In this document: positions 20,435-31,302 of the stretch, in pieces
Numbering within the stretch: position 1 is the first letter of the stretch
Layout of the letters: each line of letters opens with the position of its first letter
Assembly: GCF_000471905.2 (NCBI RefSeq)
Contig: NW_006500103.1
Coordinates: 3,930,506-3,994,505 of the forward strand
Direction of reading: 5' to 3'
Length of the DNA: 64,000 nucleotides
Source: Amborella trichopoda
Lineage: Eukaryota; Streptophyta; Magnoliopsida; Amborellales; Amborellaceae
Notes under the pieces: generated by a model
Told to the model about the DNA's origin: nothing
The model's database searches: none
The model's input: only the letters and a program-made list of their open reading frames with translations
Translations under genes and position numbers: made by a program

Positions 20435-22154
20435 ATATTATGAGGAGGCATTCTTCGAAAGCTCAATCATCGTAAGTCTTGGTGATAAATTGGGTTATAA
20501 AGAAGAATACTCTGTAGTTTCTCATTGATAGCCTTGTCTTTTCAATTTTTCTTGAGTTTTTTTATTCCCAAGTACTTCTCCAAGTCACCGAAAATCCAAT
20601 TTTCGCAAATTGTTGTACACTTTGCAATTTTTCTTGTATTGTAGTTTTCCAGTTCATTTCTGTCAAAATTTGTGTACGTGTTATTCAGAGTGTAATTCCT
20701 TTGTCACACCAACTGATGTTTCCTTTCCACCTTCATGGATGTGAAATCATTGGGTTTCTGGTTCTTTGAGCTTGTTTTTACTTTTTACCAATCAAATTCT
20801 GCGTTCGAAGTTCATAAGAATTTCAATGTGTACTTGCCCTGTTCCACAGTAGTTAGCTGGAAATACACTTACACTTGAAATTGAAATGACAAACGGTGTG
20901 GAAGGAGTGAACTAAATTCCTCCCCACCTAGGAACTGAGGTTTCAGATTAAAGAAAGAAAAATCACAAGGTTTTGCCAAATCCGATATTTTCAAGTTTCC
21001 AATCCTGCTGACACAACCCACTGACACCTTCAAAAAAAGTTCTAACTCCCTAATATTAAAAAATGGATAGGGGCCTATCTTCCTCTGTCTTCCTCAATGA
21101 ATTACCCAAAAAAAAGACTGCATGCTACTTTGCATAAAACGGCCATTACAAGGCTTTGTTGTGCCCACGATAGAGGGTCTTTGATATGATATAATCCCTG
21201 GAAAACGAAATCGGTAGAAAAAGCGGCTGTTAATTTCAAATATCAGAACTGAAGCCTGTTATTATGGTTAGAAAAACATGTCATTTTTGTCTTCCTGTAA
21301 TTTCGCGCTTGATTGTTTTGCTTTTTGCAATTTTTTTATTTTTTTGTTTTTGGGAAATTTACTCAAATACCTATACCTGTGAGAGAGAAACTTTTCAATA
21401 CTCTATCCGTATCTTTTATTCAATTTCAAAATACCCATCAAAGACTCGTGGTCATGAGTAGATAATTACAATTGGATAAAATGTTAAATAGTTGGTATAT
21501 TATGGGTATTTTGATAATTTTCTCTTATTTTTTTTAGTGGGTACGCTTTTTATAAGGTTGCAAGCTTATTTGTATAAATAATGTTGTAATGTCCTATACT
21601 GTCCATTTTAGTTGGACGTAATGTCCTGTACTGTCCATTTTAGTTGGACAGCGTGGAGTTTACATCTTTTAAGACTGTTAACAAGTGACACATCTTGGAA
21701 GGTAGTGTTAAATCTGCGCCAGTCCAAATTATAATAACTTTTTTTTTCCAACAAAGTAAGGTTGCAACCTTATGAAATTTTTTAATACTTATTTTTCTAA
21801 CGTAATAGCCATAATCATCATCATCCAAGTCTTACGTTAACTATTTGGGATCAGTTACGATATCAACCCAAATTTGTTCCTTCATTTACATTTAAAGGAA
21901 TTTTACTGTCGGAGCAGATTGCACAATTACTCCCTCAGGCAAAAGTTCTACTCAGGAGGATTTTTCCAAGTGAAATTTTGCGTTCCAATGTGGAATGCCC
22001 AGAGGAGTACATTCAAAAAGTGCATTTCTATTTTTGTATTTAAATACTTGGATTTGATCATCCAAAAAATAAGAATTTTAAATCTTGGCGAAAGCGCTTA
22101 TAGGTTCTTTGCTTTGCTCTTCTTAAGGTTGATCGATATCCCAAAAGGGAAAGG
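20435..22154. other. TMEM147 3' flank and intergenic DNA
   Basis: The first few hundred bases are the likely 3' UTR. Near 21790-21870, CATAATCATCATCATCC...GGATCAGTTACGATATCAACC resembles the antisense 3' tail of a plant RTE-type LINE. A fam-C-like word (AAGGTTGCAACCTTA) occurs near 21757-21776. No gene was found. Confidence 0.5.
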
Positions 22155-22527
22155 TTTTTATAAGATTGAAACCTTAAACTGTAGAATTAAGGTGCACCTC
22201 TAAAATCTTTCAAAAAGGGTTGTTTTGATGTTGGAAAAGCGCATCTAATTGATCATCAACATTGAGATGCATAGACATAGAGAACAAAAAAAGATTTCAA
22301 GTCTTACAAATTTGTAGCTCTTGACCTGGACAGTCTATTTTCAAGATTTGTGTACATTTATAGATTTAGTTGATTCGAACAATGTTTGAAGGTTAAAATT
22401 TAATAATTAGAGATAAAAATACATTATAACACCAACATAAAAGAAATTTACACCAAAATTGCATCTAATGATAAAGTTTGTGGAGGTGCACCTTACTATG
22501 ATAGTTCAAGGTTGCAATTTTATGCAA
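22155..22527. mobile_element. fam-C fold-back MITE
   Basis: The left end is TTTTTATAAGATTGAAACCT...AATTAAGGTGCACCTCTAAA. The right end is TTTGTGGAGGTGCACCTTAC...TCAAGGTTGCAATTTTATGC. The interior has the family landmarks CTAATTGATCATCAACATTGAGATGCAT and TTTTCAAGATTTGTGTACAT. Confidence 0.75.
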
Positions 22528-22837
22528 ACACATCCGTCCCAAAATATGGGGTACAAAAATACTCTTCTCAAGGGAGTGAATGGAAAATATAGCATGCTCC
22601 CATGAGAGGATATATTACACAACTCCCTAGGGCAAAATAGCTACTTAGGCGATTATTTTTCATTCAAAATTTTGAGATCTAATTAGTATCGCTAGATGAT
22701 TCCTTTAAATGAAAAAAAAAGGTGGGTTTTGAGTTTATGAACATTTGGATCTTTCCTTCCAAAACTTGGACCATGGAAGGACATGAAGAGTGCAAGGCTT
22801 CTTTCTTAAAAAAATTTAGGCTTAAGAAAGGGAAAAG

Positions 22838-23203
22838 TTTATATAGAGGTGAGGCTCTAAACAATCAAATTAGTGCCAACCTCAAAATTTTCATTAGAAG
22901 AGGTTGTTTTGATGCCGAAATATCCTCCAATTGATCATCTCGACATCAAGATGCATGGCCACGAGAAAAAAATGGATTTCAAGTTTTAGAAATAGTGTAT
23001 TTTGTAACGTATTTTTAGACCATCAATTTTCAAGTTTTCATTGATCCCTCGATCTACACTATTTTGAAGCTTTAAACTTTATAAAGAAATGTGAAAGTAT
23101 ATTTTAAGGCTATCACATAGATTTTCAGTATTGAAACCACATTTCTCGATACTATTTGAAGGTCGGCTCTAATTTGATTGTTTAGAGCCTAAGACCGCAC
23201 CCA
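22838..23203. mobile_element. fam-C fold-back MITE
   Basis: The left end is TATATAGAGGTGAGGCTCTAAAC and the right end is GTTTAGAGCCTAAGACCGCACC. The interior matches 45655-46045 closely, including AGAGGTTGTTTTGATGCCGA and AAGATGCATGGCCACGAGAA. Confidence 0.75.
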
Positions 23204-23700
23204 TTAAAAAATATTTATAAGATGAGCTAGGTCTAAGGGAGCATACATACTTTTTTTTTCTTGTTTTTCCTTTTTTTTCTTTCTCACGTAAAAGTAGGAA
23301 ATCTTTTGGCATAAGTAAAAGAAGGTGAAAAGCGACGGAGCAAAAATAGGGAAGAAAGGAATGATATCTTGCCACTTGGATGGCATTAATATTGGGTTTA
23401 ACCGGACAGTCCGGTCAGCCCCGGACCAAAACCGCAAATTTCTATCTCCATACTCGAACATTCAAAGCCTGGTCAGCAGTAAATTGACTCCGGTAAACCG
23501 GGATTTTCAGGTTAATCACCGGCTAAACAAAAAACCTCATTCCCCCTCCGTTCTTTAACCTGTCTCTTGCTCTTTATTCAAAGTGGCAGTTAATGGATGA
23601 TAGATTTAGTGGGGGGAGTTACGGGAGTTGGTAACACTTTTAGGGAGAGAAAATGCAAGTTTAAAGAGAGAAAACATAATCATGTGAGTCTATTACAAAA

Positions 23701-26700
23701 ATGGAGATAAAAGTGGTGTTACTGCTGTGCCTTCTGGGGATTCAAGCAGTGGAATGTGGCTCCTCTTCTTCTTCCTCTCTCTCCTCCAACTATGGTTTCT
23801 TTAATGTCAAGGATTATGGTGCCAAGGGAGATGGAAAAACAGATGACACTAAGGTTAGAATAGCTTTGGTCTCTTTAAACTCTGCATGAAGTTTTATTTT
23901 TTTTAGAGAGAGAAAGAGAGTAGAGAGAGAGAGAGGCACCACTCACTTTTGGGGCAGGGTGACTTCTTGGAAGATTTTAATTTCAGGACTGGAAAATGTG
24001 TTGTCAAATTCCTGGACTGAAATGTGAATGGATTTTGAGAAATTCAAAACTGTAGCAAAATTTTCTCTTGCTCTGAAGATAGAATATGGAAATTGGACAA
24101 AATTAGTCCTGATGTTATTGAAACTGGAAAATCTTAGCCCTGAATCACGATTTTAAGACCCATGATCTTGCACAAGTACTTGGAAGCTCCCCAACAATGT
24201 TTTAAAACTCGGCTCGAGCCCTGCTCAAGCCGAGTTACTCGGTGGAGTCCTGTTGGATTCACCCGAGTCATGTGCTGATCTTGTAGTCTAAAAATTCTAA
24301 AAAAAGTTAACAAATTGTTACAATGGAAAAAAGTAAAGTCAGTAATCGTAATTATTAAAAGTTATAAAAATCTAAAAATGTATATAAAAGATGATTATTG
24401 AGAAATTCGATTTATACTCTCAAAAATTTCAGAAAAATTAAGAAAGAGAAAAAATAAAAATTTGAGCATAATAAGAAAAGTTCATAAAAAATCATATATA
24501 TAATAAAAAATATATTTTAAAATCATACATTTTACATTTCCTAACAAAAGTATGCCCTAAAAATAATTTTTAGCAGGGTCGAAAAACCCGCTTCAACCAC
24601 AAGTTAACACTGCTCGTGTAAATTGCTTCTCTATTCAATGATTAGTGACAAGGGGCTCTCTAATTTTTATGTTCTCTAATAACCCCTTCAAGTTAACCAT
24701 TTACCTTTATGTCCTCTAATAACCATAAGGACTTTTTTGGGCTAGTCCCACCAGGGGAGTATTATTTTGAAAAAGTAGCTTGCTATTGCAGGACCACAAT
24801 GTAAACTTACTCCTCCTGAGTAAATAACTACTTGGTACTTTTCCTCAAAATTTGGTTAAGGTATTTTCACCAAAAATAATGAATTTGGATTTTGAACTCT
24901 TAAAAACTTAGATCTAACCTTCCAAATATTAGAGGGTCTATGTTCAATATCAACATCTCTTTTAGGCACATTAAGAGGTCCTTTTTTTTTTTTTTTTCTT
25001 TTTTTGCTCTTTTTCTGATTGGTAGTTAGGTTGAGATGGTTACATCCAAAAAATTTTGGGTCTTGAAAATGCATTGGATAGAATTTATGCAAGGGGTTGA
25101 ATGGACAATGTGCTCCCTTGGGACCATGTAATATCTTAGCCAGTACGCTAAAAATTCTAAACAAAAATCACAATTTTATTCATTTAGTTGTGCGTTGGTG
25201 CAGGCATTCATGGATGCATGGAAGGAAGCTTGTGGGTCCCGGGGACCCGGGAGATTGTTGATTCCCTGGGGGGCCTACCTAGTGGGCCCATTGGAGTTCC
25301 GGGGCCCATGCAAGAATGTGCCCACCATGCACATCCAGCTTATAGGCATCCTCAAGGCCCCAAGAGACATGAGCAAGTTCGGGTCCTTGGACACCTGGGT
25401 CCTGTTTGGTTGGGTCGACGGCCTCACGCTCACTGGAGGTGGAACATTCGACGGTCAAGGTTCTTCGGCTTGGCCGCTCAACAAATGTACCACTAACACA
25501 AAATGCAAGCTTCTACCGACAGTAAGTATATGTAAGAAAAGAAAAATGATTATAACAGTTCTTTTTGGATCACCTTTCTTGCTTCTCAGAATCACATGTT
25601 TTTCTATGCATATTACGCATAATTCCATTTAGTTTTCTTTATGTCGAAAGTGATCGGTTTTCAAAAAATCGACTCGACCAAGTTACTCTCAACTCGAAAA
25701 CCTTTTGAGATAACCTCCAAATCATGATACTATTGTTTTTTTGGGTGAAATGCAAATCATGATTCCCTGAATAAGATTTGATTAGAAGTTGTAGGAAAAC
25801 CTCTAAGCCTCAAGCCCCAATTGACTGTCGATTCGGTCAAAATCTAATTTTGGGTTGGCAATAGATTTGAAGCATTTTTGGGGTTCAAGCACTTTTTCTT
25901 CTTTCTTTTGTTTTTGTAATATGGAAATTAATTTAGCATTGGCTTCTCTACATAATATTTGATTTGGAGTTTCACAAAGGCTCTAAATCCATTTAATCAG
26001 CACCCATTTCAATATATGGACATGAATTTTTTGCCACAAAATTAGATTTGATATATTTTATGAACTCCAAACTCTTTTTTTTTTTTTGTGGTGATTATTC
26101 TGCAAAGTGGAGTTCGACCTTTAAGTCTTAAGGTCTAAAATAACGAATTATTTCAAATATGGGACTTTATAAAAAATTATCAATTGTTTAATATTCTACG
26201 CATTTTAAACTGTTCTGTATCATGATTATGTCCTTTTTATAAGATTTTTCAAAACAATTCAAAAAATATATATTTAAAACATTAAATAGTCCATCTCTTA
26301 AAGTGTTTTTTAGTGAATCTCACTTTCAGATATAGCAGAAACCTATACCTAGATCATGGTTATACCAATTTTTAGAAGAAATAATGTGATCTTTTATTAT
26401 GGATTTTCTTGCTTATTGCAGTCTGTAAAATTCGCTTCACTGACAAACACGGTGGTCCGAGGAATATCTTCATTGAACAGCAAATTTTTCCACATTGCAA
26501 TTTTGGACTGCAAACATTTCAAGGCCTCCAGCATAAAGATCACAGCACCAGAAGATAGCCCAAACACTGATGGAATTCACCTAGAAGGAAACACAGACAT
26601 CACCATATCTCAAAGCACCATTGGAACAGGAGACGATTGCATCTCTGTTGGTCCGGGAAATTCCCTTGTCTCCATTGACAATGTCAAATGTGGGCCGGGC

Positions 26701-28359
26701 CATGGCATCAGGTAACTAAGTCAAGTAATTAGTACCTCCTCCCTTGGTAGTGACCATTGAAAATATTATTCGAAATATAGATTGTAATACATTATGTTCC
26801 TGTGGAAGCATACCGCTCATTTGCTGAAGTTCTTTTCGATTTAAAATTTTGGGATAATAACGGTTTAATGGGTTCAGTGTTGGGAGCCTTGGGAAATATG
26901 TTGATGAAGGGGACGTGGATGGACTGAGTGTGAGAGACTGTTCAATTTCGAATACCATGAATGGTTTGAGGATCAAGACGTGGGCAGGATCACCAGGAGA
27001 AAGCAGGGCCAGGAACATGACCTTTCAGAACATAATCATGAACAATGTAGGCAACCCCATCATCATAGACCAAAGTTATTGTCCATATTCTTTTTGCCCT
27101 GACAAGGTGATCCTCTCTTTCTCTCTCTCTCTAAATATTATTTGGTTTTTATCTCAAGCAATCGTGAGGACGAAATACCAACTTAGGGGGGATTTTTATA
27201 AATTGAATTTTTTAATTGATAATTGGTTCACCCTGTAATTGATTTCAAAAGAAAAAGAAAAAAAAAAATATTTGAGCTTTGAAAACCTTAGTTATGATAT
27301 TCGATCAGATGGACAGTAGATAGTCAATCTTGGAGCATAATTTTTTAACTTCAAACCATTTTTTTTTATTGATCTTAGGGATGAATAAAGATAATTTATG
27401 AGTTTAAGGGGCTTTAAGATAATTGGACTGTATACTACGGGACTATTTATCTTTGATATTAGGAGCCCACAATTACTTATAACTACCTGATGTGAAATCC
27501 GACTGCTTAAACGTGTCATAATGTTCGAGAGAATTTCTTTTGAACTTTACGCCTGGTCAATAGAATAAATGCAGCAACCCAATTTCACATCCAATGGTCA
27601 AGATTATTTATGACATTCATTTGCTAAATATAACTGGTCTCATTGTATATTGGGAAAATTGTTTCATGTGGGCTGGACCGGATTTCTACAGTCCCAAGGT
27701 ATAAAGCATCCATGGTAAAATAGGTTATCCATCTAAAAACAATTGAAACTAACGGTCCAATTGTTTTTTTCGTAAAATCATTATTTTTATTTTTAAAAAT
27801 TTATTTATTTTTTTTATATTCATGATCTCCATGTTAGAGATTACAATTCCTTAAAAATTGGGTTTGAAAATCCATCTCAAAGATAGATTTTTAAGAGGGA
27901 CTCATAAAACCGTATCCTTGTATATTGTCGTAAAATAAATTCCCTCAGTGGTATTCTGGGTGCACGTCCAAACATATGAGTTGGTCCTTCAGAACACCAA
28001 ATCTTTGTCCTTAGAAAATTTATTACCCTTCCTCTACTCACTTATTCCTATTCTCATTCAAGTCGAATCCCAACAATTACATAACTTGTAGATGCTAGAA
28101 TTTGTATCTAATTTGAACCTTTTTTTACCCTTCACAGGCACCTTCTCAAGTGAAGCTAAGTGATATCACCTTCAAGAATATAAGGGGCACTTCCAAAACA
28201 GAGGTTGCAGTCAAGCTTGAGTGTAGCAAGGGCCACCCCTGCAAAGAGATAATTTTGCAAGATGTCCACCTGGAATATAATGGTGGACCCGCGAAGGCTT
28301 CCTGTGTGAATGTTAAAGCCACATATAGTGGAACCCAAATCCCACCCCCTTGTTCTTAA
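23701..28359 (+). CDS. Exopolygalacturonase (GH28), copy A
   Basis: There are five exons: 23701-23853, 25204-25521, 26422-26711, 26878-27106 and 28138-28359. Together they make 1212 nt, or 403 aa, a normal length for the family. Residues 1-19 are a hydrophobic signal peptide ending in VECG, so the enzyme is probably secreted to the cell wall. It then has the GH28 start FNVKDYGAKGDGKTDD. The four catalytic or binding motifs are intact: NTDG at 205-208, GDD at 227-229, GHG at 250-252 and RIK at 285-287. The three catalytic aspartates, the histidine and the substrate-binding Arg-Lys are thus all present. Wording around the motifs ([43 protein letters not shown] end) matches the plant pollen-type exopolygalacturonase clade, which releases galacturonic acid from homogalacturonan ends. 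It is the upstream member of a tandem pair. Confidence 0.93.
24198..24605. mobile_element. fam-D element in polygalacturonase A intron 1
   Basis: The left end is TTTTAAAACTCGGCTCGAGC...CAAGCCGAGTTACTCGG, then an AT-rich interior. The right border is only weakly defined near AACCCGCTTCAACC. Confidence 0.5.
27425..27926. mobile_element. fam-A MITE in polygalacturonase A intron 4, interrupted by fam-B
   Basis: The left end is ACTGTATACTACGGGACTATT. Right-half landmarks are ACCCAATTTCACATCCAATGG and ACTGGTCTCATTGTATATT. The fam-B element 27652-27917 sits in its right terminus. Confidence 0.7.
27652..27917. mobile_element. fam-B MITE with perfect 9-bp target duplication
   Basis: It is flanked by TTGTATATT at 27643-27651 and again at 27918-27926. 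It starts GGGAAAATTGTTTCATGTGG and shares CATCTAAAAACAATTGAAAC and TTCATGATCTCCATGTTAGA with the other fam-B copies. The 9-bp duplication is typical of Mutator-like transposition. Confidence 0.85.
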
Positions 28360-28861
28360 AAAACAAGAAAAAAAAGCCAAGAGATTTTGGTAGTTTAGAT
28401 CTTAGGTGTATGATTAGTTTTAATTCGCAACGAGAGATGATGCTGTATTATTGAACCTGTCATCCTCAGTCCTTGTTTCACAGTGTAGTCATGTATGCTA
28501 ATCGCTTTTATTAATTTTATGTATTGATTTGTATATATATGTATGTGTAGCGATTGGCTTGTTGTATTTTATGTATTGTAAAGCCCTGTAAACATCCTCA
28601 GCCTTACCTGTTGGGATAAGGCTGCAGCTTTGTTAAAATATTTTTCTTTTCTTAATGACATTGTAATTATAGCATGAACATATGATTTTTCTAGTTTGAT
28701 TGTGTACGCATGTTCAAGTTCTATGGAATACTATCTCTAAATTTCTAAGCCATGGGGAGACACATTTTTTGTGGTATCATGCTTAAAGGTTAAATAAGGG
28801 CAAGAAAGCCAATTTATTTTATTTTATTTTATTTTATTTTGTTTATTACTAATTGGGTTCA

Positions 28862-29460
28862 ATTTGCATAAGGCCTACGCTTTATGGAAAATAATATTAA
28901 TAATAATAAAAGTAAAGCTACACCTCAAGATCTTATTGAAAAATTCATATGTAATGAAACGTACAATGAGACTATTTATGTTTGGTACAAGTCACAAAAA
29001 TTACTCACTATTAGATGTGAAATCAAGTTGATAAGGATGTGTTATCAATTGGCTCAGAGTTCGAAATAAATTTCTAGAATGCTGCAACACACTTTAGTAT
29101 GTAGGATTTCACATCTAATGGCAGAGATTAATTGTGAGCTTCTCGTACTAAAAGTAAATAGTCTCGTAGCATACAATCCCTTCATATAATGTCAAAAACT
29201 CTTATGATGGCCTCAAAATTTGTTTTTGCTTGTGATTATGAAGTTTGAAACTCCAAAAAGTAATGTAAATCTGACAAATATAAGAGCAGATGATCAAGAA
29301 AATGTATAACATGATACATTATTTTTATGACTCGAAAATCATTTTTTTATCCATAATTATCAATATCCAGATGTACATATTTGAGGGTTCTGACACCAAA
29401 ACTGAATTTGCTAGGGGTTTGAGTTGTGGCTTTACTTTATCATAAAGCCTAACCTTGAAT
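28862..29460. mobile_element. fam-C element interrupted by fam-A
   Basis: The left end is AAGGCCTACGCTTTATGGAA...AAGCTACACCTCAAGATC. The right end is GAGTTGTGGCTTTACTTTATCATAAAGCCTAACC. The fam-A copy 28951-29180 lies near the left end. Confidence 0.7.
28951..29180. mobile_element. fam-A MITE with 7-bp target duplication
   Basis: It is flanked by TTCATAT at 28944-28950 and 29181-29187; extending to eight bases gives 7/8 identity, which is hAT-like. It starts GTAATGAAACGTACAATGAG and ends CTCGTAGCATACAATCCC. This copy gives the clearest fam-A borders in the window. Confidence 0.8.
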
Positions 29461-29617
29461 AAGCTTTTTCCTCAATAATTTGTCATCTCATTATATCGTT
29501 CGATAGTTGTTTCTACTGCTATTCAAGTGGCTTTGAAACCGACATGCCACTTGACTGTATAATAGTCAGAATGGTTAATCATCAGTTACATCGGTTTATG
29601 TAACTGGATTGTAGGTT

Positions 29618-29950
29618 CAATTATCATGAGGCCTAAGCTTAATGGAAAAAAGTAAAGTTGCACCTCAAGATCCCACGGAATTAGACAATTCTAATGCCAT
29701 AAACCCCTAGCTTAGAAATTTTGCCAGATGATTATGAAATTAGAAGCTTTAAAAACAGCACGAACCTGGCAAATATAAGGACACTTGAGAATGGATGATC
29801 AGGAAAATATTTTTATAGGATACATTATTTTTATAGCTTGAAATTTATGTTTTTACCCATAATTATTGATGTCAATTTGAACAATTTGAATGTTTTGTGG
29901 CACCAAAATGCATTTTCCAAAGCTTTGAGGCGTGGCTTTACTCTATGGTA
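29618..29950. mobile_element. fam-C element
   Basis: The left end is GAGGCCTAAGCTTAATGG...AAGTTGCACCTCAAGATCC. The right end is TTTGAGGCGTGGCTTTACTC. It belongs to the same subfamily as 28862-29460 and 40550-40930. Confidence 0.7.
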
Positions 29951-30204
29951 AGTGTTTAAAACCTCAAAATATTTTCTCTTTTTTTTTTTGAAAATATTAA
30001 TGTAATTACAAAATTTAAAGTCGAGAAAATCATCTTGAATAGATCTTTCACCAAAAAATCAGACCTCTAGCATGCTCCTGCATGCTGCACAAGCTCTTAT
30101 TTTTCGTTTTTAGACGTGTGGAAGTCTATATTGCCGAAGATAATTCAAGTGGTTTCTACATAAATTAGTAAAAATTGATTAAGCAATCCGGTGAACCTTA
30201 AGCA

Positions 30205-30830
30205 ATCCGGTGTAAAAAATTCTTAGGGTTATTTGAAAATCTATTTTCACATCTAATTATAAAAAGGAAATTATTTCATACGGGCTGTACTGCATGACTA
30301 CATATGCAGTCCAACAAGTGTAAAACATATGTTCCATCTAAAAATAATAACAACTAACTGTCCAAATATTTTTTTACTAAAATAAATATTCCAAGATTTA
30401 AAATTTATTTATTTATTCATATTCATGATCTCCATGTTAGAGATTATACGTCCATAAAAATTAAGTCCAAAAATTCATCTCAAAAATAAATTTATTAATA
30501 GGCCCACATTTCTACACATGCGGGCTTGGCCTCATAGAAACCGGGTCCATTATAAAATTTTAAACTCAAAAAATGGTTAAAATTAAGTAGATCTATAAAA
30601 CTCTGAGAATCTTAAAAATGGACGGTCTAGATAATGTGTTGCAAGCTGCACTATTTTTGAGACTCAGAATCTTTTTTCTCTTTCATATTTATACATCTCT
30701 ATGTCAAGATGATCAATGAGAGGATTTTTCAATATTAAAGCAACTTTTTTGGATAGATTTTTGAGAGATTTTTGAGGTGCATATTTATTTCTACATTTTA
30801 AGGTTGCAACCGTATATAAACTTTTCCAAA
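30205..30830. mobile_element. fam-C element split by fam-B
   Basis: The left part reads TTAGGGTTATTTGAAAATC...CACATCTAATTATAAAA. The right part continues ATTTTAAACTCAAAAAATGG and runs to TTTAAGGTTGCAACCGTATA. Removing the insert and one target copy restores the continuous family sequence seen at 48641-48665. Confidence 0.75.
30265..30548. mobile_element. fam-B MITE with perfect 9-bp target duplication
   Basis: It is flanked by ATTATAAAA at 30256-30264 and 30549-30557. It starts AGGAAATTATTTCATACGGG and ends CATAGAAACCGGGTCC. Each end carries a local inverted repeat (for example CTGCATGACTACATATGCAG). Confidence 0.9.
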
Positions 30831-31227
30831 AAAAATAATTTTAAAAATGAGGATGATCATATGTATTTTCAATACACTTTGTTAGTGTTTATGTGACATT
30901 GGAACCGTCCATCTTAAATTTAATCACATCTAATAAATTTACAATTGATTGATTTTAATATATTTTGACTCAGTTTATTCTTTTACTTTATTGCCCTTCT
31001 CCCATCCATGAAAACTCTCCCGGGTTTCTCTCCCGCTTTCTCTCTCTACTGCAGGAGAGAAAAAATATAGAGGTTATCAGCCAAAGAGACTTGTTCTTTA
31101 AATGTTTCCACGGCGACAAATTCAGGGGAAGTCAAATTGGCTGTTATTTTTTTTTCTAAAATTGGCTGAACTCTGCTAAATTGAAGGTTATTAATGGATA
31201 TACCGGAATTTGAGGATTGTTGGGCTT

Positions 31228-31235
31228 CTATAAAA
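31228..31235 (+). promoter_or_regulatory. TATA box of polygalacturonase B
   Basis: CTATAAAA lies about 70 bases before the ATG at 31303. That spacing suits a TATA box with a short 5' leader. Assignment is by position and consensus only. Confidence 0.55.
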
Positions 31236-31302
31236 ACCCCACCAAACTTGGAGCTTTCTTTAGAGAAACCAAAAGAATTGTGTATGTATTGATTATTGAG
31301 AA

